Source: JACVRX01 sp963819885
Lineage (GTDB): Bacteria > Actinomycetota > Actinomycetes > Jiangellales > Jiangellaceae
DNA length: 64,000 nt
Assembly: GCA_963819885.1 (NCBI GenBank)
Contig: CAWFXV010000032.1
Coordinates: 251,632 to 315,631 of the forward strand
Direction of reading: 5' to 3'
Part shown: one piece after another, positions 47,089 through 55,374 of the stretch
Numbering within the stretch: the stretch's first letter is position 1
Layout of the letters: each line of letters begins with the position of its first letter
Position numbers and translations under genes: made by a program
Notes under the pieces: generated by a model
Database searches by the model: none
What the model was told of the DNA's origin: nothing
Seen by the model: the letters and a program-made list of their open reading frames with translations, nothing else

Positions 47089-47493
47089 GTGGCCGAGCAG
47101 GGCCCGGACATCGACTGGGCCGAGCTCCGCACCCGCGCCGCCGCGGTGATGCGGACCGCCTACGCGCCGTATTCGCGATTTCCCGTCGGTGCCGCGGCCC
47201 TCGTCGACGACGGCCGGATCGTTGTCGGCTGCAATGTCGAGAACGCGTCGTACGGGCTCACGCTGTGCGCCGAATGCGGGCTGGTGTCTTCGCTTCATGC
47301 GACCGGTGGCGGGCGATTGGTTGCGTTCAGTTGTACTGACGGTGATGGCAAACGGCTCATGCCGTGCGGCCGCTGCCGTCAACTGCTCTGGGAGGCCGGC
47401 GGAGCCGAGCTGCTCGTCGACACACCCGACGGCGTTCTCACCATGGCCGAGCTGCTCCCCGCCGCTTTCGACGCCGACCACCTTTCCCCATGA
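47089..47493 (+). CDS. cdd: cytidine deaminase
   Basis: Cdd deaminates cytidine and deoxycytidine to uridine forms. The 134-residue zinc enzyme has NVENASYGLTLCAECG, with the Cys-Ala-Glu zinc and proton-shuttle motif, and LMPCGRCRQLLWE with the other two zinc cysteines. It is a small tetrameric-type enzyme by length. GTG 47089 is four bases after the permease stop. The stop codon lies inside the left arm of the long inverted repeat at 47486-47545. Confidence 0.94.
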   Translation: MAEQGPDIDWAELRTRAAAVMRTAYAPYSRFPVGAAALVDDGRIVVGCNVENASYGLTLCAECGLVSSLHATGGGRLVAFSCTDGDGKRLMPCGRCRQLLWEAGGAELLVDTPDGVLTMAELLPAAFDADHLSP

Positions 47494-47545
47494 TCATGTC
47501 GACTTTGCCACCGCCGACGAGGGCAAACTCGACATGATCATGGGG
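47486..47545. repeat. near-perfect 24-base inverted repeat between cdd and deoA
   Basis: The arms 47486-47509 and 47522-47545 pair over 24 bases with one mismatch, around a 12-base loop. Each arm begins or ends with CATGATCATG and contains GTCGA/TCGAC and a TTTGCC/GGCAAA edge. The cdd TGA is inside the left arm, and the deoA Shine-Dalgarno GGGGGAGG touches the right arm. It is either a rho-independent-type barrier or a member of a palindromic intergenic repeat family. Confidence 0.85.
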
Positions 47546-47557
47546 GAGGATGGGAGC

Positions 47558-48850
47558 GTGGCCGAGGGATTCGATGCCGTCGACGTGATCCGAACCAAAC
47601 GCGACGGCGGTGAGCTGACCGACGACCAGATCGACTGGGTCATCGACGCGTACACCCGCGCCATCGTGGCCGAGGAACAGATGGCCGCGCTCGCGATGGC
47701 GATCCTGCTGCGGGGAATGTCGCGGCGGGAGGTCGCCCGCTGGACAGCGGCCATGGTCGCGAGCGGATCACGGATGGACTGGACCGACGTTGGGCGTCCA
47801 ACCGCCGACAAGCACTCCACCGGCGGCGTCGGCGACAAGATCACCCTGCCGTTGGCGCCCACGGTGGCGGCCTGCGGCGCGGCCGTCCCTCAACTGTCCG
47901 GACGCGGGCTCGGGCACACCGGTGGGACGCTGGACAAGCTCGAGTCCATCCCGGGTTGGCGCGCCTCCCTGTCTGCTGCCGAGATGCTGACGCAATTGCA
48001 GTCCGTGGGCGCGGTGGTATGCGCGGCGGGCGCCGACCTCGCACCGGCGGACAAGAAGCTTTATGCGCTGCGTGATGTCACGGCGACGGTGGAGGCGATC
48101 CCGCTGATCGCGTCGTCGATCATGAGCAAGAAGATCGCCGAAGGTACCGGCGCACTGGTGCTCGATGTGAAAGTCGGCTCCGGAGCGTTCATGAAGGACG
48201 TCGACTCTGCGCGTGAGCTGGCTCAGACGATGGTCGACCTGGGCACAGATGCCGGTGTGAAGACCGTAGCCCTCCTGACTGGCATGGACACCCCGCTCGG
48301 GCTGACCGCGGGCAATGCCCTCGAGGTCCGCGAATCCGTTGAGGTGCTCTCCGGGGGAGGCCCGGAAGACGTGGTCGAACTGACCGTGGCGCTAGCCCGG
48401 GAGATGCTTGCTGCGGCCGGGCTCGACGGCGGCAGAGACCCAGCCGATGCGCTGTCCGACGGTTCCGCGATGGACGTGTGGCGCGCCATGATTCGGGCCC
48501 AGGGTGGCGATCCCGACGCGGAGCTGCCGGTCGCAGCGCAGACTCATACCCTGCTGGCGCCGGCCGACGGTGTGCTGACCCAGTTGGACGCGCTCGCCGT
48601 CGGGGTAGCGGCATGGCGGTTGGGGGCCGGCCGCGCTCGGAAGGAGGATCCGGTGCAGGCCGCAGCGGGTGTCGAGCTGCACGCGAAGCCGGGTGCACTG
48701 GTCCGGGCCGGCGAACCGTTGCTGACGCTGCACACCGACGAGCCGGAGCGGTTCGATCGGGCCCTGTCCGCGCTCGACGGCGCCTACCAGATCGCGCCCA
48801 CCGGGTCGCGTCCGGACCTGTTGCCGCTGACCATCGAACGCATCGAGTAG
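47558..48850 (+). CDS. deoA: thymidine phosphorylase
   Basis: DeoA splits thymidine and deoxyuridine into base and deoxyribose-1-phosphate. The 430-residue product has VDVIRTKRDGGELTDDQIDW, ILLRGMSRREVARWT, the phosphate-binding DKHSTGGVGDKITLPLAPTV and GLGHTGGTLDKLESIPG, and MSKKIAEGTGALVLDVKVGSGAFM. GTG 47558 has GGGGGAGG eight bases upstream. The upstream part of the frame overlaps cdd and the inverted repeat and is not family-like. It follows the importer and cdd, completing a pyrimidine nucleoside salvage set. Confidence 0.94.
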   Translation: MAEGFDAVDVIRTKRDGGELTDDQIDWVIDAYTRAIVAEEQMAALAMAILLRGMSRREVARWTAAMVASGSRMDWTDVGRPTADKHSTGGVGDKITLPLAPTVAACGAAVPQLSGRGLGHTGGTLDKLESIPGWRASLSAAEMLTQLQSVGAVVCAAGADLAPADKKLYALRDVTATVEAIPLIASSIMSKKIAEGTGALVLDVKVGSGAFMKDVDSARELAQTMVDLGTDAGVKTVALLTGMDTPLGLTAGNALEVRESVEVLSGGGPEDVVELTVALAREMLAAAGLDGGRDPADALSDGSAMDVWRAMIRAQGGDPDAELPVAAQTHTLLAPADGVLTQLDALAVGVAAWRLGAGRARKEDPVQAAAGVELHAKPGALVRAGEPLLTLHTDEPERFDRALSALDGAYQIAPTGSRPDLLPLTIERIE

Positions 48851-48852
48851 CG

Positions 48853-49548
48853 GTGCTGACGCACGTCCTGATCCCCGGAGCGGGCGGCGAGGCCTGGTAT
48901 TGGCACCGCGTCGTTGACGAGCTGGCCCGCCGGGGTCGCCTGGGGCTGGCGGTCGATCTGCCTGCCGCTGACGACACGGCTGGGCTGCCCAAGTACGTCG
49001 ACGCGGTCATCGAGGCCGTCGGCGACCGTCGACCGCTGATTCTCGTCGCGCAGTCCCTCGGCGGGTTCACGGCACCGATCGTGTGCGAACGCATCGCCGT
49101 CGACCAACTGGTGCTGGTCAACGCGATGATTCCGGCACCGGGAGAGTCGGGCAATGAATGGTGGACGAACACGAGGCATGAGCAGGCCAGACGGGAACAG
49201 GCCGCCACGCACGGCCGGGCGCTCACCAGCGAGTTCGATGCGGTCACAGACTTCTTCCACGACGTCCCCCGCGACGTGGTCGACGAGGCGATGAAGCGGG
49301 GAGAACCCGCACAGTCCGGAACTCCGATGGTCGAGCCGTGGCCGCTCGCGGCATGGCCCACGGTGCCGACTCGGGTTCTCGCCGCCCGTGACGACCGTTT
49401 CTTTCCACTCGAGTTCCAACGCCGGGTTGCTCGCGAACGGCTCGGAATCACACCGGACGAGCTGCCCGGTGGCCACTTGGTCGCGCTCAGTCAGCCCAAG
49501 GAGCTCACCGACCGGCTCGAGGCCTATGCGGCTGACGCGGCACGGTAA
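48853..49548 (+). CDS. alpha/beta hydrolase
   Basis: The 231-residue hydrolase has the oxyanion segment THVLIPGAGGEAWYWHRVV, the nucleophile elbow LVAQSLGGFTAP (Ser in QSLGG), a cap region with WWTNTRHEQARREQ, and the acid and base residues likely in AARDDRFFP and LPGGHLVALSQP. It resembles the EstC-like hydrolases of actinobacteria. It starts at GTG 48853, two bases after the deoA stop. Its substrate is unknown. Confidence 0.8.
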   Translation: MLTHVLIPGAGGEAWYWHRVVDELARRGRLGLAVDLPAADDTAGLPKYVDAVIEAVGDRRPLILVAQSLGGFTAPIVCERIAVDQLVLVNAMIPAPGESGNEWWTNTRHEQARREQAATHGRALTSEFDAVTDFFHDVPRDVVDEAMKRGEPAQSGTPMVEPWPLAAWPTVPTRVLAARDDRFFPLEFQRRVARERLGITPDELPGGHLVALSQPKELTDRLEAYAADAAR

Positions 49549-49561
49549 CGCATGCACAGGC

Positions 49562-50173
49562 CTAGCCGGTGGAGGTGCCGCTCGGACTGGGTTGCCGACC
49601 GTAGCCGACGGCCTGCCGGACCGGGCCTGGTGCGCGCTCGATCAACTGCACGTCCGGCACAGCTCCGACGGCGTCGTTGATGGTCGAGAACGCCAGCCGA
49701 AATGCGATCCAGGTTGTTGCCTCGAGGATCTCGCGGTCGCTGAAACCCACGCTTCGCAGGCCGTCGATGTCCGCCTGGGTGGTGGCGTTCGGATCGTGTA
49801 AGACCCGACGGGACCAGCGGGCGAGGGCGGCCTCGCGGCTGGACAAGTTCGCATGGTTGCCTCGAATCACCTGCGCCGCCAACGCCGCGTCGCTGAGGTT
49901 CGCCAGCTTGGTCCCCCACGCCAACGAGCAGTACGAGTCGCCGCGAGCGGCAGCAGTGGCGGCGACCATGACGGCAACCTCGCGGGGGCTCAGGTCCGAC
50001 GTCGCCACCACGTCGTTACGAAGGTCTTGGAAAGCCGTCATGAGATCGGGACGCCAACCCCAGGCGCGGGTCGCGTTGTTGACGTAGCCGTCGGAGGCGA
50101 GGTCTTCCTCGTAGACGGCGGTCACTTCCTCCGTCAGAGGTGGTTCAGCCAAGAACGAGGCCGAGGATTCCAT
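49562..50173 (-). CDS. carboxymuconolactone decarboxylase/AhpD-like protein with altered active site
   Basis: The 203-residue helical protein matches peroxidase-related AhpD-like proteins (LSPREVAVMVAATAAARGDSY, then CSLAWGTKLANLSDAALAAQ and GFSDREILEATTWIAF). Active members have CxYCxxxH at this position. Here the segment reads GDSYCSLAWG, so the first cysteine and the histidine are missing and only one cysteine remains. Peroxidase activity by the usual mechanism is therefore doubtful. It is convergent with the hydrolase gene, 13 bases apart, and divergent from the MNT gene. Confidence 0.7.
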   Translation of the reverse strand: MESSASFLAEPPLTEEVTAVYEEDLASDGYVNNATRAWGWRPDLMTAFQDLRNDVVATSDLSPREVAVMVAATAAARGDSYCSLAWGTKLANLSDAALAAQVIRGNHANLSSREAALARWSRRVLHDPNATTQADIDGLRSVGFSDREILEATTWIAFRLAFSTINDAVGAVPDVQLIERAPGPVRQAVGYGRQPSPSGTSTG

Positions 50174-50316
50174 GGGGGACAGTATCGGCGGTGGGCCGGC
50201 GGCTTACCATCGACCAAGCCGCCTGGGGCGCTGCGCCGCTGGCTCGGACCCGGCAACTCAGGGCCTCGACAACGTGGCTGGGTTGTTCTGTCCCCTCGTT
50301 GCGCCAGAATGGCCCC

Positions 50317-50694
50317 GTGATCATCGAGGAACCCGAGGTGGTCGCGGCGCTGCGGCGCGCGCGGGCGAGGTTCGCGCTTGTCCACGGCAGCAGGGCGGCG
50401 AGCGGAGGTGGCCGCGCCGAAAGCGACCTCGACGTCGCCGCATGGTGGGGCATCGATCCGCCCCAACCGTGGGACGTCGAACTCCCAACAGGTGTGGATC
50501 TCGTGGTACTGGATCAGGCGCCGCTATGGCTCGCGGGCAGGATCGCGGTAGACGGCCGACTACTGTACGACGACGACCCCCCGGCTCGGGTTCGATGGCA
50601 GGCCGACACGCGTCGTATCTGGCTGGATGAAAAGCCATACCTACTGCAACGGCAGCGAGAGTGGCGCGAGGCGGTGGTCGCTCGTGGTCGATGA
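50317..50694 (+). CDS. MNT-type nucleotidyltransferase, antitoxin of a HEPN/MNT pair
   Basis: The 125-residue protein carries the minimal nucleotidyltransferase signature in ALVHGSRAASGGGRAESDLD, where the GS and DxD ligands are preserved. It has no helix-turn-helix, unlike the antitoxin at 12125. The GTG at 50317 has CAGAAT six bases upstream, a leaderless-type arrangement. The upstream frame lacks similarity. Its 3' end overlaps a remnant of a HEPN toxin gene, so it is an orphan antitoxin. It probably modified its HEPN partner by adding AMP. Confidence 0.8.
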   Translation: MIIEEPEVVAALRRARARFALVHGSRAASGGGRAESDLDVAAWWGIDPPQPWDVELPTGVDLVVLDQAPLWLAGRIAVDGRLLYDDDPPARVRWQADTRRIWLDEKPYLLQRQREWREAVVARGR

Positions 50695-50832
50695 GGAACG
50701 TGTCACCAGTACGGCGAAATCGACGATATGAAAGTCATCGGATTTCTCGACCGGCTCGACGACCTCGAAAGCTTCGTTCAACAGGTTCTTGCCTGGATAG
50801 ACAAGGACCAGGCGTCGCCGGTCAAGGGTTGA
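50684..50832 (+). pseudogene. HEPN toxin remnant with its centre deleted
   Basis: GTG 50684 gives VVDEERVTS, the usual first residues of DUF86/HEPN proteins paired with MNT genes. Family C-terminal sequence follows almost at once in another frame (from 50710): YGEIDDMKVIGFLDRLDDLE, then SFVQQVLAWIDKDQ, to TGA 50830-50832. About 95-100 residues, including the Arg and His of the catalytic RX4HXY motif, are missing, and the join is out of frame. The locus therefore keeps the antitoxin and has lost the toxin. It overlaps the ackA stop by 11 bases. Confidence 0.72.
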
Positions 50833-52030
50833 GCGGTGGGGTTGTCACCACGGCGAAAGTCTGCCGGGCAATCTCGAGTTCCTCGTTCGTCGGGACGACG
50901 AGAACAGCCACCTCGGCGTCGTCGGTCGAGACGATTCGGGCCGAGCGCTCGCTCGACGCGTTATGGATCGGGTCCAGCTCGATGCCCAGCCGCTGCAGGC
51001 CGTGCACAGACCGAGCCCGTACGTCCGGGTTGTTCTCTCCGACGCCAGCGGTGAACACAATCCCGTCGACCCGCCCGAGGACCGCGTAGTAGGCACCGAT
51101 GTATTTGCGGATCCGGTAGCAGTAGACGTCGAGGGCAAGGCGGGCACCGGCGTCGTCGGCGTCGGCGCGGCGGTAGACCTCGCGCATGTCGTTGACACCG
51201 GCCAGCCCCGCGAGGCCGCTGGCCCGGTTGAGCTGCTGGTCGACCTCGTCTGGTCCGAGGCCGGCCACCCGCCGCAGATGCGAGACGACCGCTGCGTCGA
51301 CGTCGCCGCTGCGGGTTCCCATGACCAAACCTTCGAGAGGGGTCAGGCCCATGGAGGTGTCGACACTGCGGCCAGCCGCAACGGCGGTCGCGCTGGCGCC
51401 GTTGCCGAGGTGCAGGACGATCAGGTTGCACTCGCCCACGTCGCGGCCAAGGAGTCTCGCTGCCTCGCGGCTGACGTATGCGACGGACGTGCCGTGAAAT
51501 CCGTATCGCCGCACGCCGTACTCCTCCCGCCAGCGCGCCGGGACCGCATAGGTGTAGGCCTGAGGTGGCAGGGTCTGGTGGAAGGCCGTGTCGAAGACAG
51601 CCACCTGCGGCGTTTCGGGCAACGCCGCTCGAGCGACGGTGATGCCGACGAGGTTCGCCGGGTTGTGCAACGGTGCAAGGGCGGTGAGCCGGTCGATCGC
51701 TTCGACGACCTCTGCGGAGATCAGGATCGGTTCGGCAAATTGATCGCCGCCATGGACGACGCGGTGACCGACGGCAGTCAGCGTGGCGCCGGTCAGGACA
51801 GGACCGGTTTGCTCGAAGGCGGCGAGGATCCCGCGCAGACCGGCTTCATGATCGGCAATCGGCTCAGCTGACTCGATTTCGCGCCCGAGTCCGTCGTGCC
51901 ACAACCGTCCCGTGGTCTCACCGATCCGCTCGGCCAGGCCACGTGCCGGCACACTGCCGTCGGTCACGTCGACGAGTTGGTACTTGATCGACGACGAACC
52001 GCAGTTGAGCACCAGGACGTGCTCAGCCAT
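50822..52030 (-). CDS. ackA: acetate kinase
   Basis: AckA interconverts acetate plus ATP and acetyl-phosphate plus ADP. The 402-residue enzyme starts at ATG 52030 (MAEHVLVLNCGSSSIKYQL) with the phosphate loop NCGSSSIK. It has HRVVHGG, AVFDTAFHQTLPPQAYTYAV, RRYGFHGTSVAYV, NLIVLHLGNGAS and FTAGVGENNPDVR. The 13 extra upstream codons are rejected because the start overlaps the pta stop by eight bases, a coupled arrangement. Confidence 0.95.
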   Translation of the reverse strand: MAEHVLVLNCGSSSIKYQLVDVTDGSVPARGLAERIGETTGRLWHDGLGREIESAEPIADHEAGLRGILAAFEQTGPVLTGATLTAVGHRVVHGGDQFAEPILISAEVVEAIDRLTALAPLHNPANLVGITVARAALPETPQVAVFDTAFHQTLPPQAYTYAVPARWREEYGVRRYGFHGTSVAYVSREAARLLGRDVGECNLIVLHLGNGASATAVAAGRSVDTSMGLTPLEGLVMGTRSGDVDAAVVSHLRRVAGLGPDEVDQQLNRASGLAGLAGVNDMREVYRRADADDAGARLALDVYCYRIRKYIGAYYAVLGRVDGIVFTAGVGENNPDVRARSVHGLQRLGIELDPIHNASSERSARIVSTDDAEVAVLVVPTNEELEIARQTFAVVTTPPLNP

Positions 52031-54092
52031 CGCCGGCGCCGACAGTCGCTTGGATCGCTGTGATCGCAACCGTGTTCACGATGTCACTGACGAGAGCGCC
52101 TCGGGACAGATCGTTCACCGGCATGCGCAGGCCTTGCAGGATCGGCCCGACGGCCACCGCGGCGGCCGACCGTTGGACTGCCTTGTAGGTGTTGTTGCCG
52201 GTGTTGAGGTCGGGAAAGACGAACACGGTGGCCCGCCCCGCGACCTGACTGCCCGGCAATTTGGTCTGGGCGACGCTGGCGTCGACGGCGGCGTCGTACT
52301 GGATCGGGCCCTCGACGGACAGGTCGGGGCGGCGGTCCCGGACCAGCGCCGTCGCCTTCCGGACCTTGTCGACCTCCGTGCCTGACCCCGATTCGCCAGT
52401 GGAGTACGACAGCATCGCCACTCGGGGCTCGATCCCGAACTGCGCGGCCGTCGTCGCCGACGAGATGGCGATGTCGGCGAGCTGCTCAGCCGTCGGATCC
52501 GGATTGACCGCGCAGTCGCCGTAGACGAGCACCCGGTCGGGCAGGCACATGAAGAACACGCTCGACACGATGGCGACGCCGGGCGAGGTTCGGATCACCT
52601 CGAACGCAGGCCGGATCGTGTGCGCGGTGGTATGCACGGAGCCGGAGACCATGCCGTCGGCGAGACCGAGTAGCACCATCATCGTGCCGAAGTACGAGAC
52701 GTCGACCACGACGTCACGAGCCGCGTCCACGGTGACGCCCTTATGAGCACGCAGGGCCGCGTATTCGGCGGCGAACCGCTCGAGGAGTTCTGCGTCGTGT
52801 GGATCGAGTATCCGCGCGAGGCCGATGTCCAACCCGAGCTGGTCGGCCTTGGTTTTGACCGTGTTCGGGTCGCCGAGCAGCGTCAGATCCGCGACCTCGC
52901 GGCGGAGCAAGGTGTCCGCCGCCCGGATGATGCGCTCCTCCTCCCCTTCGGGCAGCACGACGTGGCGACGCTCGGCCCGGGCACGGTCGAGCAGCTCGTG
53001 CTCGAACATCAGCGGCGTGATGACCTCGCTGCGTGTCACGTCGAGTCTGGTGAGCAGATCGCCGCCGTCGACGTGCTTCTCGAACAGGGTCAGCGCGATC
53101 GCGACCTTCCGCGGGGATTCTTTCGACAGCCGACCGCGGGCCGAGGCGAGCCGGGTCGCCGTCGGATAGGTGTCGCCCTGAGTCGTCACGATCGGCAACC
53201 TCGGCCCAAGACCGGCCACGAGCTGCTCGATTTGCGGCGGGATGCCGAAGCCGCCGTTGAGGAAGACACCGGCCAGCGCCGGAAACGTCTGCGACGCATG
53301 CGCCATGAGCACGCCGAGCAGCACGTCGACCCGGTCACTCGGCGTGACGACGACGCCGCCTTCGACCAGCCGGTCGAGGACGTTCGGGAGCGTCATGGCG
53401 CCCACCAGGACGTCGAGGGCTTCTCGGCTCAGCATTTCTGGATCACCGCTGCGCAGCTGGCCGCCGCATGCCTCGAGCAAGTCGCCGACGGTGGGAGCGG
53501 TCAGGACCGGCTCCTGCGGGATGACGTACGCCGGCACAGGTCCGGCCAGTGCCTCCTGAACCGCGTCGAGCTGGTCGGGGTCGACCCGGTTGGCGACGAT
53601 TGCGAGCAGCCGCCCGTATCGGGCCGCGATCTCGATGGTGGCGACGTCGGCGACCGTGCGGACGTCACTGGGGGACCGGCCTCTGCCGTGCACCACGAGC
53701 AGGACCGGCGCACCGAGGTTCGCTGCCACGCGGGCGTTGTACGAGAACTCGGTCGGGCTCCCGACGCCGGTGTAGTCGCTGCCGACGACGATCATTGCGT
53801 CGCGGTCCGCGGCCGCCTCGTGGTACCGGTCGACGATCGTCGACATGGCGCCGTCCGGGTCAGTGTGCACCTGGTCGTAACTCACTCCCGCCGCCAGCTC
53901 ATAGGGCATGTCGACGCCCTGGTGATCCAGCAGGAGCTCGAGGACGTAGTCCGGCCGGTCGTCGGAGCGAATGATCGGGCGGAACACGCCGACCCGGCCA
54001 ACTCGGCGGGTGAGCAGATCGAGCGCTCCGAGCGCCACTGTGCCCTTGCCGGTCTCCCCCTCCGGCGACGTCACGTACAGGCTGCGCGCCAC
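52023..54092 (-). CDS. pta: phosphate acetyltransferase
   Basis: Pta exchanges acetyl-CoA and acetyl-phosphate. The 689-residue enzyme is the long form. It has an N-terminal BioD-like P-loop domain (YVTSPEGETGKGTVALGAL), a middle domain and a C-terminal transferase domain with LPEGEEERIIRAADTLLR, YFGTMMVLLGLADGMVSG and LSYSTGESGSGTEVDKVRKA. GTG 54092 is chosen because TACTCT lies seven bases upstream as a leaderless promoter. It is followed by ackA with overlap, so the order is pta-ackA. Confidence 0.94.
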   Translation of the reverse strand: MARSLYVTSPEGETGKGTVALGALDLLTRRVGRVGVFRPIIRSDDRPDYVLELLLDHQGVDMPYELAAGVSYDQVHTDPDGAMSTIVDRYHEAAADRDAMIVVGSDYTGVGSPTEFSYNARVAANLGAPVLLVVHGRGRSPSDVRTVADVATIEIAARYGRLLAIVANRVDPDQLDAVQEALAGPVPAYVIPQEPVLTAPTVGDLLEACGGQLRSGDPEMLSREALDVLVGAMTLPNVLDRLVEGGVVVTPSDRVDVLLGVLMAHASQTFPALAGVFLNGGFGIPPQIEQLVAGLGPRLPIVTTQGDTYPTATRLASARGRLSKESPRKVAIALTLFEKHVDGGDLLTRLDVTRSEVITPLMFEHELLDRARAERRHVVLPEGEEERIIRAADTLLRREVADLTLLGDPNTVKTKADQLGLDIGLARILDPHDAELLERFAAEYAALRAHKGVTVDAARDVVVDVSYFGTMMVLLGLADGMVSGSVHTTAHTIRPAFEVIRTSPGVAIVSSVFFMCLPDRVLVYGDCAVNPDPTAEQLADIAISSATTAAQFGIEPRVAMLSYSTGESGSGTEVDKVRKATALVRDRRPDLSVEGPIQYDAAVDASVAQTKLPGSQVAGRATVFVFPDLNTGNNTYKAVQRSAAAVAVGPILQGLRMPVNDLSRGALVSDIVNTVAITAIQATVGAGDG

Positions 54093-54105
54093 GATCGCGA
54101 GAGTA
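54090..54105 (-). promoter_or_regulatory. leaderless promoter of pta
   Basis: On the minus strand TACTCT (54105-54100) is seven bases before GTG 54092. Confidence 0.6.
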
Positions 54106-54403
54106 GCTGCCCAAACCCACCCACGCACGGCAGGCCGTTAACAACCCGGGCGGTTGTTTTACCCAGCCCAGCGGCGCTCATTTCGACGGGTCGTCTCAGC
54201 GTGTCGGTGCCCGCCGCCCACAGATTCGCACAAAACCGCTGTTCTCTCGATAGCGGCATTCGACATCGGGTGGTCGACGTCTTCGGTGGTCTCGGCGTGT
54301 CGCTGCGGCGTTTCTGTTGACGCGTCGGACCGGCGACGCTACGGTCCCTCGCGTTGCTGTTCAAGTCCGCGAGCTCCAATCCTGCATTTTCCACGGGGGA
54401 TCG
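54106..54403 (+). promoter_or_regulatory. intergenic region with a predicted promoter for the 54404-55651 module
   Basis: About 300 bases carry no gene. TTGACG (54317-54322) and TACGGT (54340-54345) are 17 bases apart, an ideal spacing, giving a transcript start near 54352 and a leader of about 50 bases. GGGGG just before ATG 54404 can serve as the Shine-Dalgarno. Confidence 0.6.
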
Positions 54404-55291
54404 ATGTCGTACCGCGAGCGCGCCGGCCAGCCGCTGGATGTTCCGGCTGCCCACGCCAAAGTGCAGCCTGAATCACAGGTTCCGCTGCGCACCTTCAATG
54501 AAACAATGGCACCAAAGGACCCTGCCGACTTCCTGGGGACGTGGTTGGCCGCTTTTGCGGTGAACTTTGTGCTGCCAATTCCAGAGCACGCGCTGCAGTA
54601 CGCCGGCAATCTGCGTGACGCCATCTACGAAGAGACGTTCCGGCGGCTTTCTTCGGGTGAGATCGGCCGGGTGGATCACGAAGTCGTCGACTATTCTGAC
54701 AGCAAAGTTCCGGCCGAGCCTGCCCGCCGCTACATTCGGGTCAGGCTGCGCACCCCCCGCGACAATCAGGTGACCACGCTGTTCCGCTGCTTTGTCAGCG
54801 GTGTGAACCTGTACGTTGCCATCGACTCCTACCGGCTCGGCCGCGTCAGTGTCACAGCAGTTGCCTGGCGGGCATGTGTGTCGTTTGCTGCCTTCATCTT
54901 CGCGGCGGTTAATACCAACCGGCTGTCGGCAGTTGTCCTGTGGCCGCTTTTTGGGGCGCTGATCTGGTGGTTCTGGGGCGATGTTCTGCGTGCTGCCCGG
55001 CACGGCGGCCTGTCCGAAGGACTGCGCTCGAAGTATCCAAAATCCTTCGTCCGCAGCTCGTTCGACCTGGATGACTCGTATATGTTTCTGAAGGCCGAAC
55101 TACCCCTGATTATGCAAGTGTTGAGAGAAGTCGGTCCGCGATATGGCCTCGACCTGACCACGTGGGAAGAGACCATCGCGGAGTCGGTGAAGAGGATCAC
55201 GTCACAAACTGTCGTGAACAACGTGGCGAACTATGGTCAGATGTCTGGCGTGAACATTGGCGGCAGCGGCAACACGGCTGCTAGCAACTGA
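54404..55291 (+). CDS. unknown membrane protein ending in GQMSGVNIGG motif (module protein A)
   Basis: The 295-residue protein starts at ATG 54404; the longer frame from 54317 lacks a ribosome site. Residues 1-140 are soluble, with no recognised domain. Two hydrophobic helices lie at about 151-169 (TAVAWRACVSFAAFIFAAV) and 174-191 (LSAVVLWPLFGALIWWF), followed by a soluble segment 195-265. The tail ends NYGQMSGVNIGGSGNTAASN. The same GQMSGVNIGG motif opens the next protein. The coding DNA is visibly lower in GC than the neighbours, suggesting transfer. I do not recognise a family. The layout of a membrane-linked protein plus a small partner is consistent with a conflict or signalling system, but that is inference. 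Confidence 0.72.
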   Translation: MSYRERAGQPLDVPAAHAKVQPESQVPLRTFNETMAPKDPADFLGTWLAAFAVNFVLPIPEHALQYAGNLRDAIYEETFRRLSSGEIGRVDHEVVDYSDSKVPAEPARRYIRVRLRTPRDNQVTTLFRCFVSGVNLYVAIDSYRLGRVSVTAVAWRACVSFAAFIFAAVNTNRLSAVVLWPLFGALIWWFWGDVLRAARHGGLSEGLRSKYPKSFVRSSFDLDDSYMFLKAELPLIMQVLREVGPRYGLDLTTWEETIAESVKRITSQTVVNNVANYGQMSGVNIGGSGNTAASN

Positions 55292-55374
55292 GGATCTATC
55301 GTGTCGGAACACATTTCTTCGGAGTCAAACTCTGTCGTTAACCGTGGCCAGATGTCTGGTGTGAACATTGGCGG
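55238..55374 (+). repeat. 26-base direct repeat encoding GQMSGVNIGG in both genes
   Basis: The copies at 55238-55263 (end of gene A) and 55349-55374 (start of gene B) match at 25 of 26 bases, in frame with the shared motif. The near identity at DNA level points to recent duplication or gene conversion. Confidence 0.8.

Noticed and set aside
54317..54403. 29-codon N-terminal extension of module protein A
   Set aside because: This stretch contains the predicted -35 and -10 elements, so it is upstream of the transcription start.
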